Assembly (NCBI GenBank): GCA_000403475.2 | Contig: KE159798.1 | Coordinates: forward strand, 196,960-260,959 | DNA from: Lachnospiraceae bacterium MD308 | GTDB lineage: Bacteria > Bacillota > Clostridia > Lachnospirales > Lachnospiraceae | Direction of reading: 5' to 3' | DNA: 64,000 nt | Shown: positions 51,715 to 60,508 of the stretch, piece by piece | Layout of the letters: every line of letters begins with the position of its first letter | Numbering within the stretch: the stretch's first letter is position 1 | Notes under the pieces: model-generated | What the model saw: the letters and a program-made list of their open reading frames with translations, nothing else | Told to the model about the DNA's origin: nothing | Database searches by the model: none | Program-made: the position numbers and the translations under genes

Positions 51715-53064
51715 ATGAGAAACAGCGTATTGTTTATGATGTCTTTATCGGGTTCTGCTGTTTTTATCCTTTATATATTGATATATCCGATTGCAAAAAG
51801 ATTTTTTACTGTAAAATGGCGGTATAATATTTTGAAGCTGGCCTTACTATTTTTCTTGTTTCCGTTCCCTTGCTTTAAGTATAAAATCAAGGAATATATC
51901 ACTGCTATCCCTTTGCTGAAGTTTCCGTCAGATCTGTCTACAAAAAGATATTATTTTTCTAATTTGATTATACATTTAGGAAACGATATCTATGTATCTC
52001 ATAATATTAAAAAAAGAATTGTTTATCTTATTTTTGCAGGGTGTGTGACTGCTGTTATTTTGTGTATACAGCTTTATCAATACTTTAAACTTAGAAGGTT
52101 TTTGAATCGGTTAAGCGCTGATAATAATGTTGAAACTCCAGAATATATTTTAGGGTATATCGATAATCTGAAAGCGGCTTTAAATTTACACACGAAAATG
52201 TCACTTGCATTTTCACCGTACATAGAAATTCCAAGTGTGATTGGATTAGCCAGGCCTGTTATTTATATGCCTGAATCTTATCTCGACAGATTTTCTCCGG
52301 AAAGTATTAGAATTATTATCATGCATGAAATAATTCATGTAAAGCACAGGGATTTGCTTATTAAATTTCTCGCTCTTTTTGCGATTGCATTAAATTGGTT
52401 TAATCCATTGTGCTACTTTTTATTTTATGAAATTTGTAATATTAGTGAGATTTATTGTGATGAAACGGTGATACATAACAAAGAAAAGGATTTCATAAGC
52501 GGGTATGGAAATTTACTTATTAATATATCTGAAGAAGAAGGCTCAATAATGAAAAACAGATTTGTATCAGGAATGATCAATAATGGAGGTATTGTTTTAA
52601 AAAAGCGAATTTTGGAAATGAAGACAAAAAGAAAAAGAACTTTGAAAAAAATGTCTGTTTTCGTTGGAATACTTATCTGCACAGTGGGTACATCAACAGT
52701 TTTTGCCTATGATAATGCGCCGCGAATGGAAATACTTGGAGAAGGATCTTTAGAAGAGATACAGTTGAATGCCTCCGAGTGGTCAGATTTTAATCCAGAA
52801 GGAACTCTTGAAGAACTGGAAGAGGCGCCTTTTGATACATTTTTTACAGATGAGAATGGAAATATTTTCGAAATTAATGATGACATTTCAAATGAAAAGG
52901 CTTATTGCACCCACAAATATGTTTCCGGAACACAATCCGACCATATGATTATTGGAAAAAAATGTAGAATAGATGTTTACAATGCAAAAAGGTGTAGTTT
53001 ATGTGGAAATGTTATCTTAAAAGAACACTTACATGCAACAACATATAATATTTGTCCACATTAA
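51715..53064 (+). CDS. BlaR1/MecR1-like M56 membrane metallopeptidase
   Basis: A 449-residue membrane protein with four hydrophobic segments and an M56 domain carrying the zinc motif H-E-I-I-H (residues 204-208) with Y-C-D-E-T-V further on. After the last membrane segment (about 310-335) the outer part is short and ends in a Cys/His-rich tail (C-T-H, C-S-L-C-G, C-P-H). It lacks the penicillin-binding sensor domain of true BlaR1. It would cleave the BlaI-like repressor encoded 32 bases downstream on sensing an unknown signal. Confidence 0.87.
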   Translation: MRNSVLFMMSLSGSAVFILYILIYPIAKRFFTVKWRYNILKLALLFFLFPFPCFKYKIKEYITAIPLLKFPSDLSTKRYYFSNLIIHLGNDIYVSHNIKKRIVYLIFAGCVTAVILCIQLYQYFKLRRFLNRLSADNNVETPEYILGYIDNLKAALNLHTKMSLAFSPYIEIPSVIGLARPVIYMPESYLDRFSPESIRIIIMHEIIHVKHRDLLIKFLALFAIALNWFNPLCYFLFYEICNISEIYCDETVIHNKEKDFISGYGNLLINISEEEGSIMKNRFVSGMINNGGIVLKKRILEMKTKRKRTLKKMSVFVGILICTVGTSTVFAYDNAPRMEILGEGSLEEIQLNASEWSDFNPEGTLEELEEAPFDTFFTDENGNIFEINDDISNEKAYCTHKYVSGTQSDHMIIGKKCRIDVYNAKRCSLCGNVILKEHLHATTYNICPH

Positions 53065-53096
53065 CAGGAAAAAAACAATAAGGGGAGTTACATTAG

Positions 53097-53465
53097 ATGA
53101 AGAAAGAATATGGTTTAACCAGTACGGAGATGGAAATCATGGAATTTTTATGGAGTCAGGAAAAGGATGTGTCATTTAAAGAAATCCTGACTTATGCGAA
53201 TGAAAAACTTCACAGGGATTGGAAACGACAGACGCTGAGTACTTATTTAAAAAATCTTCAGATGGCTGGTCTTGTAAAAGCGATAGACAGTAAAAAAAAT
53301 TATAGCTATTATGCAGCATGCACGAAAGAAGAGCATATACATAGATGGACAAAAGATTTGGTAAAAAAATCCTACGGCAATTCGATTGAAAAATTTATGG
53401 TTGCATTTTCTGGGGGAAAGAAACTTGATAAGGAAGTTGCAGATCAGTTGCGCAAGCTTTTGTAA
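53097..53465 (+). CDS. BlaI/MecI/CopY family transcriptional repressor
   Basis: A 122-residue protein with an N-terminal winged helix (L-T-S-T-E-M-E-I-M-E-F-L-W, then T-L-S-T-Y-L-K-N-L) and a C-terminal dimer helix region. Typical BlaI length. GGGGAG precedes the ATG. It should repress its own operon until cut by the M56 peptidase. No beta-lactamase or penicillin-binding protein gene is linked. Confidence 0.9.
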   Translation: MKKEYGLTSTEMEIMEFLWSQEKDVSFKEILTYANEKLHRDWKRQTLSTYLKNLQMAGLVKAIDSKKNYSYYAACTKEEHIHRWTKDLVKKSYGNSIEKFMVAFSGGKKLDKEVADQLRKLL

Positions 53466-53491
53466 AGAGCGATAATTTTACGAAACAATTC

Positions 53492-53520
53492 TTGAAGTAA
53501 ATCTTAAATTTCAGTATACT
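53492..53520 (+). promoter_or_regulatory. Promoter of the holA-lepA-hemW operon
   Basis: TTGAAG (53492-53497), 17-base spacer, TATACT (53515-53520), about 35 bases before the start of holA. Confidence 0.6.
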
Positions 53521-53553
53521 GTCTCTAGAGATATAAGGGGATGTGTGCAGTCA

Positions 53554-54534
53554 ATGAAGAATATCAATGAACAGATAAAGACAGGTCAATTTAAGAAAGT
53601 ATATCTTCTCTATGGGGAGGAAGCCTATTTAAAAAGACAGTACAGGGACAAGATTACAAAGGCTATGCTGCCAGAGGGTGACACGGTGAATTACGCTTAC
53701 TATGAGGGGAAAGGCACCGAACCTGAAAAGCTTATCGATCTGGCGGAGACGATGCCTTTTTTTGCCGACCGGCGGTTGATCGTAGTGGAAAATTCCGGAT
53801 TTTTCAAAAATGCAGTGCCAAAGTTTGCGGACTATATTAAGACGATGCCGGATACTGCCTGTTTTCTTTTTGTGGAAAATGAGGTGGACAAGCGTGGGAA
53901 AATGTATAAAGCAGTTAAGGACACAGGTTATATTTCAGAGATGGGGCGGCAGGATGAGAAGACACTTCTTTACTGGATTGCAGGACAGATAAAACGGGAA
54001 GAAAAGCAGATTAAGGAATCAGCAGCCCGCCGTATAATCGCAAGGGCGGGGACAGATATGGAGCTTCTTGAGAAAGAACTTGAGAAGCTGTTTGCCTACA
54101 CATTCGGGAAAAATGAGATTACAGCAGAGGATATCGACGCGGTCTGCACGACGCAGATTACCAATAAAATTTTTGATATGGTGGAGGCTGTTGCCACAAA
54201 GCAGCAGAAGACAGCGCTGGATTATTATTACGATTTGCTGGCGTTAAAAGAGCCGCCTATGAGGATTTTGTATCTTTTATCCAGACAGTTTCGGCTGCTT
54301 TTAGAGGTGAAGGAGCTGATGAAACAGGGATATGACAAGTCACAGATTGCGAAGACGGCAAAGCTTCATCCATTCGTGGCAGGAAAATATATGAAACAAT
54401 GCAAAGAGTTTTCAGGCGGACAGTTAAAGGAAATTATGGAAGAGGCTGCGGAGTATGAGGAACTGGTTAAGACAGGCCGGTTAAATGACCGGATGAGTGT
54501 AGAACTTTTCATTGTAAAGTACAGTCACTCATGA
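53554..54534 (+). CDS. holA: DNA polymerase III delta subunit
   Basis: A 326-residue clamp-loader subunit that opens the sliding clamp. N-terminal Y-L-L-Y-G-E-E-A-Y-L motif, L-E-K-E-L-E-K-L in the middle, and the C-terminal R-Q-F-R-L-L-L domain. GTG at 53545 (3 codons earlier) is possible; ATG at 53554 matches the family start. In related genomes holA usually follows comEC directly; here 4.5 kb of accessory DNA lies between. Confidence 0.92.
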   Translation: MKNINEQIKTGQFKKVYLLYGEEAYLKRQYRDKITKAMLPEGDTVNYAYYEGKGTEPEKLIDLAETMPFFADRRLIVVENSGFFKNAVPKFADYIKTMPDTACFLFVENEVDKRGKMYKAVKDTGYISEMGRQDEKTLLYWIAGQIKREEKQIKESAARRIIARAGTDMELLEKELEKLFAYTFGKNEITAEDIDAVCTTQITNKIFDMVEAVATKQQKTALDYYYDLLALKEPPMRILYLLSRQFRLLLEVKELMKQGYDKSQIAKTAKLHPFVAGKYMKQCKEFSGGQLKEIMEEAAEYEELVKTGRLNDRMSVELFIVKYSHS

Positions 54535-54585
54535 TATACTTCATTTACTGTTATTCATGAGATAGAAATGGAAGGACGATAAAAA

Positions 54586-56403
54586 GTGGCGGAGATAAAT
54601 CAAAGTAAAATTCGTAATTTTTGTATTATTGCCCATATTGATCACGGCAAGTCCACGCTTGCGGATCGTATTATTGAAATGACCGGGCTTCTAACGAGCA
54701 GGGAGATGCAGTCTCAGGTGTTGGATAATATGGAGCTTGAGAGGGAACGTGGGATTACGATCAAAGCACAGACGGTGCGGATTGTGTATAAGGCAAAGGA
54801 TGGCGAGGAATATATTTTTAATCTCATTGACACACCGGGACATGTAGATTTTAACTATGAGGTGTCCAGAAGTCTTGCGGCATGTGACGGGGCGATTCTT
54901 GTGGTAGATGCTGCTCAGGGTGTGGAGGCACAGACGCTGGCGAATGTATATCTGGCGCTCGACCATGATCTGGATGTTATGCCGGTGATCAATAAGGTAG
55001 ACTTGCCGAGTGCGGAACCAGACCGTGTTATCGAGGAGATTGAAGATGTGATCGGGCTTGAGGCTCAGGATGCGCCGCGCATTTCCGCAAAGACCGGTCT
55101 TAACGTGGAGGAGGTGCTCGAACAGATTATTGAAAAGATTCCGGCGCCGACCGGAGACGCCAAAGCGCCCCTTCAAGCACTTATTTTTGATTCGGTGTAT
55201 GATTCTTATAAAGGTGTGATTGTGTTCTGCCGGATAAAGGAAGGTTCTATACGCAAAGGCACACAGATTCTTATGATGGCTACCGGGGCGAAGGCAGAGG
55301 TGGTGGAAGTTGGATACTTCGGTGCCGGGCAGTTTATTCCTTGCGAAGAATTGAGTGCGGGGATGGTTGGTTATATCACAGCAAGTATTAAGAATGTAAA
55401 GGATACCCGGGTGGGAGATACGATTACTAATGCGCAAGCGCCCTGCAAGGAACCGCTTCCGGGGTATAAAAAGGTAAATCCTATGGTTTACTGCGGCATG
55501 TACCCGGCAGACGGAGCGAAATATCCGGATCTTCGAGACGCGCTTGAAAAGCTGCAGCTTAATGATGCGTCCCTTCAATTTGAGCCGGAGACTTCTGTTG
55601 CGTTAGGTTTTGGGTATCGCTGCGGTTTCCTGGGACTTTTGCACCTGGAGATTATTCAGGAACGATTGGAGAGAGAGTATAATCTGGATTTGGTGACGAC
55701 AGCTCCGGGCGTTGTCTACAAGGTGTATAAGACAAACGGGGAAATACTTGAGCTTACGAACCCTTCCAATCTTCCGGACCCTTCCGAAATAGAATATATG
55801 GAGGAGCCGATTGTCAAGGCAGAGATTATGGTTACATCGGAGTATATCGGGGCAATCATGGATTTGTGCCAGGAGCGGCGGGGAATTTATGAGGGTATGG
55901 AGTATATGGAGGAAACTCGCGCGGTTCTTCGGTATCGCCTGCCCCTTAACGAGATTATCTATGACTTTTTTGATGCGTTGAAGTCCCGCTCCAGAGGGTA
56001 CGCTTCCTTTGATTATGAGCTGGACGGTTACATGCAGTCAGAACTTGTGAAGCTTGATATTTTAATTAATAAAGAAGAAGTAGATGCGCTTTCCTTTATT
56101 GTACATGCTGAGACCGCTTATGAGCGCGGCCGGAGAATGTGCGAAAAGTTGAAGGAGGAGATTCCGAGACACCTGTTCGAGATTCCAATTCAGGCAGCGA
56201 TTGGCAGCAAGATTATAGCCCGGGAAACTGTGCGTGCGATGCGTAAGGATGTGCTTGCAAAGTGCTATGGCGGCGATATCACTCGTAAGAAAAAGCTTTT
56301 AGAGAAGCAAAAGGAAGGAAAGAAGCGTATGCGTCAGGTGGGCAATGTAGAGATTCCGCAGAAAGCATTTATGAGTGTGTTGAAGCTGGATGATAAAAAG
56401 TGA
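54586..56403 (+). CDS. lepA: Elongation factor 4 (LepA) GTPase
   Basis: A 605-residue translation GTPase. G1 A-H-I-D-H-G-K-S-T near residue 17, [12 protein letters not shown], then domain II, EF-G-like domains and the LepA-specific C-terminal domain (basic, [17 protein letters not shown]). GTG start with AAGGA upstream. Back-translocates or remodels stalled ribosomes. Overlaps hemW by one base. Confidence 0.97.
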   Translation: MAEINQSKIRNFCIIAHIDHGKSTLADRIIEMTGLLTSREMQSQVLDNMELERERGITIKAQTVRIVYKAKDGEEYIFNLIDTPGHVDFNYEVSRSLAACDGAILVVDAAQGVEAQTLANVYLALDHDLDVMPVINKVDLPSAEPDRVIEEIEDVIGLEAQDAPRISAKTGLNVEEVLEQIIEKIPAPTGDAKAPLQALIFDSVYDSYKGVIVFCRIKEGSIRKGTQILMMATGAKAEVVEVGYFGAGQFIPCEELSAGMVGYITASIKNVKDTRVGDTITNAQAPCKEPLPGYKKVNPMVYCGMYPADGAKYPDLRDALEKLQLNDASLQFEPETSVALGFGYRCGFLGLLHLEIIQERLEREYNLDLVTTAPGVVYKVYKTNGEILELTNPSNLPDPSEIEYMEEPIVKAEIMVTSEYIGAIMDLCQERRGIYEGMEYMEETRAVLRYRLPLNEIIYDFFDALKSRSRGYASFDYELDGYMQSELVKLDILINKEEVDALSFIVHAETAYERGRRMCEKLKEEIPRHLFEIPIQAAIGSKIIARETVRAMRKDVLAKCYGGDITRKKKLLEKQKEGKKRMRQVGNVEIPQKAFMSVLKLDDKK

Positions 56404-57509
56404 TGAAGCCGTTAGAAATCTATGTGCATATACCATTTTGTGTAAAAAAATGTAATTACTGTGATTTCCTGTCTGCTCCTGCATCGAAAGAGGAGCGGCA
56501 GGAATATGTGAAGAGCCTTTGTAAGCAGATCCGTTCCTGCGGAGAAGCTGCAAGGGCTTATCGTATTGTCAGTATTTTTATTGGTGGAGGGACGCCTTCA
56601 TTATTAGAAGGAGAGCAGATGACGGAGATTTTCCGGGCGATACGGGACACATTTTTTGTTGAAGAGCATGCGGAGATTACCGTAGAGATGAATCCGGGGA
56701 CAGTGTCAGAGGAGAAACTTAAGGTATACCAGACGGCGGGGATCAATCGTTTGAGTATCGGGCTGCAGTCTGCGGATAACGGAGAACTTCAGGTTCTCGG
56801 AAGGATTCATACCTTTGAGGACTTTCTTGAGACATATTGGATGGCCCGGGGCATGGGCTTTGGGAATATCAATGTGGATTTGATCTCGGCGGTTCCGGGA
56901 CAGTCGCAGGAAAGTTTTGCAAAGACTCTTCGGAAAACGGCTGAACTTTCACCGGAGCATATTTCGGCTTACAGTTTGATTATTGAGGAGGGGACACCGT
57001 TTTATAAAATTTACGGGGAAAGGCCGTATGTGCCAGATTGTGAATACCCGCCCCTTCCAGACGAGGACTGCGAACGGCAGATGTATTACGATACGAAACG
57101 GATTCTTACAGAGTATGGCTATCGTCGGTATGAAATATCCAACTATGCGAAACCGGGATATGAGTGCCGTCACAATCTTGGTTATTGGAATCGCACAGAA
57201 TATCTGGGATTTGGGGACGGGGCAGCATCTTTTATGGATCATAAACGGTGGGTGGCGGGAGAAACGCCAAACTTATTAACCATAGAAGATGAGATGGAAG
57301 AATATATGTTTTTGGGGCTTCGTAAGACAGAAGGGGTGTCAATACCGGGATTTGAGAAGCAGTTTGGGAAGGCGATGGAAACTGTATATAAAAAAGTGCT
57401 TGCAGATATGGAGAGCAAGCAGCTTTTAGAGAGGCAAGAAGATTTCATTCGGCTGACAGAGCGGGGGATAGATGTCAGCAACTATGTGATGAGTGAGTTT
57501 CTTCTGTAA
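56403..57509 (+). CDS. hemW: Radical SAM heme chaperone HemW
   Basis: A 368-residue radical SAM protein. The iron-sulfur motif C-V-K-K-C-N-Y-C is at about 15-22, G-G-G-T-P-S near 60, and a C-terminal HemN-like domain with Y-E-I-S-N-Y-A. Often misnamed coproporphyrinogen oxidase; the fourth cysteine and substrate motifs of HemN are not seen. ATG at 56403 overlaps the lepA stop (TGATG). Confidence 0.93.
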   Translation: MKPLEIYVHIPFCVKKCNYCDFLSAPASKEERQEYVKSLCKQIRSCGEAARAYRIVSIFIGGGTPSLLEGEQMTEIFRAIRDTFFVEEHAEITVEMNPGTVSEEKLKVYQTAGINRLSIGLQSADNGELQVLGRIHTFEDFLETYWMARGMGFGNINVDLISAVPGQSQESFAKTLRKTAELSPEHISAYSLIIEEGTPFYKIYGERPYVPDCEYPPLPDEDCERQMYYDTKRILTEYGYRRYEISNYAKPGYECRHNLGYWNRTEYLGFGDGAASFMDHKRWVAGETPNLLTIEDEMEEYMFLGLRKTEGVSIPGFEKQFGKAMETVYKKVLADMESKQLLERQEDFIRLTERGIDVSNYVMSEFLL

Positions 57510-57529
57510 AATATATTGACAGAAGTGTT

Positions 57530-58045
57530 TTAGCGCAGCAGGCTTTTCATCACAGATGCGTAGATTTCCTGATTTCTTACGGACCAGTTGTTTGCGATGG
57601 TGGAAGCCTCTGCTTTTGTCGGGACAGAGACAGTCAGGTCAATGAGAGGCAGCCCTTGTTCCATAATCTGACAGCGAACATTGTATTCATTGGCAGAATT
57701 TAGGTAGTAGTCTGACCGGACAGAAAATTCATTTTTTAATTCATATTTTTTGTTTTTTAAAAATGTCTGAATATCTTTTCGGATATCCGGAGAGATATCA
57801 TTTTTGAAAAGCAGGATTGTTTTTTCGCCCTCATCAGTCAGGTAATAAAGGGTGCGGTTGTGTGTAGAGTCCCGGCGGATAAGACCGTCTTCGGCAAGTT
57901 CTCCCACTGCCTGCTGCAGTTTGAAATAATCGGTATACCCTTGCTCGAGTATAAACTCGGAGATTTGGGAGGTAGTGAGGGGGAAATCAATACAGTCTAA
58001 CATATAGAGAACAATCAGTTTATATAGTTTGAATATAGTTGTCAT
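57530..58045 (-). CDS. DUF4364 family protein
   Basis: A 171-residue protein with an N-terminal winged-helix-like part (L-Y-K-L-I-V-L-Y-M-L-D, then L-T-T-S-Q-I-S-E-F, D-G-L-I-R-R) and a C-terminal alpha/beta part, as in DUF4364 proteins of Clostridia. Probably DNA-binding; target unknown. AAAGGAG is seven bases before the ATG. Its 5' end overlaps the radical SAM gene, so the two form a minus-strand operon convergent with hemW. Confidence 0.85.
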   Translation of the reverse strand: MTTIFKLYKLIVLYMLDCIDFPLTTSQISEFILEQGYTDYFKLQQAVGELAEDGLIRRDSTHNRTLYYLTDEGEKTILLFKNDISPDIRKDIQTFLKNKKYELKNEFSVRSDYYLNSANEYNVRCQIMEQGLPLIDLTVSVPTKAEASTIANNWSVRNQEIYASVMKSLLR

Positions 58046-58979
58046 TTTTAAACTCCTTTCCCTGCCAGATATTATTTTGTTTTAAATGTGCCTGAATCTG
58101 GTTCAGTACGCGCCGCTTGTCGGCGCTCCATGCAGGCGCCAGCAAAAGAGATTTCGGGCCGTCTCCGGTTAAGCGGTGTATGACGATGTCGGTTCTTAAG
58201 TTAGCAATGCACTGTCCGGTGATTTTGATGTATTCATCCATGGAAAGTACGCGGAAAGGATGACGTTCATAATAATCTGCCAGGTCCGTTTCCTTTAATA
58301 TATGGAGAAGCTGAAGCTTGATTCCCTGGATGTCCATCTTATTGAGATAATGGATGGTGGCGAGCATATGGTTTTCGTTCTCTGTCGGAAGTCCCGTGAT
58401 TACGTGGACAATGACTTCAATGCCTCGTTTCCTGAGAGCTGATACAGCTTTTTCGAATATGGGAAGTTCATATCCTCTTCGAATAAATCTTGCGGTGTGC
58501 TCATGGATGCTTTGGAGTCCGAGTTCTACCCAGACAGGCTTTATGCCGTTTAGTTTTTCAAGGAGATTCAGTACGTTGTCATTGAGACAGTCCGGTCTTG
58601 TCGCGACAGAAAGTATGCAGATGTCCGGGTGGCTGATGGCCTCTGTAAAAATCTTTTTTAATTTTTCATAGGGGGCATAGGTGTTCGTATATGCTTGAAA
58701 GTAAGCAATATAGGAAGAACCGGTGGTCTTCTTTGCTACGAGTGTCTTGGCGGCCTCGATTTGTTCTTTGATGGAAAGAGCGCAGCTCGCAGCAAAATCG
58801 CCGGAACCGCCTCTGCTGCAGAAGATACAGCCCCGGTTTCCCAAGGTGCCGTCACGGTTTGGACAGGTCATATCGCCGTTTAAAGATAACTTGTAGATTT
58901 TTTGACCGAATCTGTTTTTTAAGTGATAATCAAGGGAGTGATACCTTTTTTCTCCCCAGTATACCGTCTGTGTGCCCAT
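58020..58979 (-). CDS. TIGR01212 (YhcC-like) radical SAM protein
   Basis: A 319-residue radical SAM protein with the cluster motif C-P-N-R-D-G-T then G-C-I-F-C at about 35-50, plus F-Q-A-Y-T-N-T-Y and R-P-D-C-L. CAGGAGG is a few bases before the ATG at 58979; an ATG at 59030 would add 17 residues with no matching ribosome site. The family function is not established; related Elp3-like domains modify tRNA. Upstream partner of the DUF4364 gene. Confidence 0.88.
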   Translation of the reverse strand: MGTQTVYWGEKRYHSLDYHLKNRFGQKIYKLSLNGDMTCPNRDGTLGNRGCIFCSRGGSGDFAASCALSIKEQIEAAKTLVAKKTTGSSYIAYFQAYTNTYAPYEKLKKIFTEAISHPDICILSVATRPDCLNDNVLNLLEKLNGIKPVWVELGLQSIHEHTARFIRRGYELPIFEKAVSALRKRGIEVIVHVITGLPTENENHMLATIHYLNKMDIQGIKLQLLHILKETDLADYYERHPFRVLSMDEYIKITGQCIANLRTDIVIHRLTGDGPKSLLLAPAWSADKRRVLNQIQAHLKQNNIWQGKEFKNDNYIQTI

Positions 58980-59067
58980 AATCTCCTCCTGCTTTTGCGG
59001 GGATGTTTTGTTTTTTGTGAAGTACGCCATATTTTGGGTCTGGTATCATCATATCATTCAAAGACAT

Positions 59068-59141
59068 GTAAATCAACTGGTAAATCAACCTCGATTATCT
59101 TTCGATTATCCTTTGAAGATTTGCAATATTAGTGATAGAAT
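59068..59141 (+). promoter_or_regulatory. Malic enzyme promoter with two pairs of direct repeats
   Basis: GTAAATCAAC occurs at 59068 and 59080 (period 12) and TCGATTATC at 59091 and 59102 (period 11), directly before TTGAAG (59113-59118), a 17-base spacer and TAGAAT (59136-59141). Repeats one helical turn apart upstream of the -35 box suggest an activator binding cooperatively. Confidence 0.6.
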
Positions 59142-59176
59142 AGAGACGAATCGGAATATTCAGGAGGTGTTTTAAT

Positions 59177-60358
59177 ATGGATTATGCAAAAGAATCTCTG
59201 AGGCTCCATCACGAGTGGAAAGGGAAGATTGAAGTGATTGCGACGGTTCCGGTAGAGACAAAGGACGATTTGTCATTAGCTTATACACCGGGAGTTGCAA
59301 AACCTTGTTTGGAGATACAAAAGGATGTGGAGAAAAGCTATGATTTGACCAGGCGGCATAATATGTGTCTTGTTGTGACAGACGGCTCGGCGGTACTCGG
59401 GCTTGGGGATATCGGGCCGGAAGCGGGTATGCCTGTGATGGAGGGGAAATGTGTGCTGTTTAAGGCATTCGGTGATGTGGACGCTTTTCCGCTCTGTATC
59501 AAGAGTAAAGATGTAGATGAGATTGTTAATACAATTTATATGATTTCCGGTTCGTTTGCGGGCGTTAATCTGGAAGATATCTCTGCGCCGAGATGTTTTG
59601 AAATAGAAAGGAAACTGAAAGAGAAATGCGATATCCCGATATTTCATGATGACCAGCATGGGACAGCGATTATTACTCTGGCAGGTCTTACGAATGCCTT
59701 GAAGGTAGTAGGGAAGAAGAAAGAGGAGATCAGAGTAGTTATGAATGGGGCGGGAGCTGCAGCGGTATCGATTGCAAAGCTTTTGCTGACGGCCGGTGTG
59801 AAGGATATCACTCTGTGCGACCGCAACGGTGCCATCTATAAAGGGCGTGAAAAGGGAATGAACCCGGTAAAAGAAGAGATGGCAGAGATTACGAATCTAC
59901 AGAAGAAAGCGGGCTGCCTTGCAGATGTGCTGGCTGGTGCGGATGTGTTTATCGGTGTTTCAGCGCCGGGGGTAGTGACAACGGATATGGTAAAGACGAT
60001 GGCGAAGGATGCTGTTGTGTTCGCGTGTGCGAACCCGACGCCGGAGATTTTTCCGGATGAGGCAAAGGCGGGCGGCGCAAAGGTGGTGGCAACCGGCCGA
60101 AGCGATTTTCCGAATCAGATTAATAATGTGCTGGCATTTCCGGGGATATTCCGGGGGACTTTTGATGTGCGTGCAAGAGATATCAATGTTGAGATGAAGC
60201 TTGCCGCGGCTAAAGCACTTGCAGATTTCATTCCGGATGAGGAACTGTCGGCAGACTATATTATTCCGGCAGCATTTGCAAAAGGAGTGGGAAAAGTTGT
60301 CGCTAAAGCTGTTGCGAAAGCGGCAGTCGAAACCGGAGTGGCAAGGATCAAGGAATAG
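59177..60358 (+). CDS. Malic enzyme (NAD(P)-dependent malate dehydrogenase, decarboxylating)
   Basis: A 393-residue enzyme of the short bacterial type: Y-T-P-G-V-A near 36, T-D-G-S-A-V-L-G-L-G, the metal motif F-H-D-D-Q-H-G-T-A near 155, and the dinucleotide fold G-A-G-A-A near 190. Converts malate to pyruvate and CO2. CAGGAGG before the ATG. Single-gene transcript, with a complex promoter region. Confidence 0.93.
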   Translation: MDYAKESLRLHHEWKGKIEVIATVPVETKDDLSLAYTPGVAKPCLEIQKDVEKSYDLTRRHNMCLVVTDGSAVLGLGDIGPEAGMPVMEGKCVLFKAFGDVDAFPLCIKSKDVDEIVNTIYMISGSFAGVNLEDISAPRCFEIERKLKEKCDIPIFHDDQHGTAIITLAGLTNALKVVGKKKEEIRVVMNGAGAAAVSIAKLLLTAGVKDITLCDRNGAIYKGREKGMNPVKEEMAEITNLQKKAGCLADVLAGADVFIGVSAPGVVTTDMVKTMAKDAVVFACANPTPEIFPDEAKAGGAKVVATGRSDFPNQINNVLAFPGIFRGTFDVRARDINVEMKLAAAKALADFIPDEELSADYIIPAAFAKGVGKVVAKAVAKAAVETGVARIKE

Positions 60359-60396
60359 AGATGTAATATTTAGCTGTAATAATTCTTTAAAAAGGC

Positions 60397-60425
60397 TTTC
60401 CATTATAGAGATGTTGTAGTATAAT
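60397..60425 (+). promoter_or_regulatory. Predicted rho promoter
   Basis: TTTCCA (60397-60402), 17-base spacer, TATAAT (60420-60425), giving a leader of about 80 bases before the rho start. GGTCGGTTCAGACC in the leader can form a small hairpin. Confidence 0.6.
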
Positions 60426-60508
60426 CATAACGTTACAGATATTTCAGGAAGGTCGGTTCAGACCGCATATCCCATGACAGCAGGATGAATTGAGAAAGGA
60501 TTATATAT

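Noticed and set aside
54691-55578. 295-codon minus-strand frame opposite lepA
   Set aside because: Shadow frame; codon pattern follows lepA and the translation has no domain.
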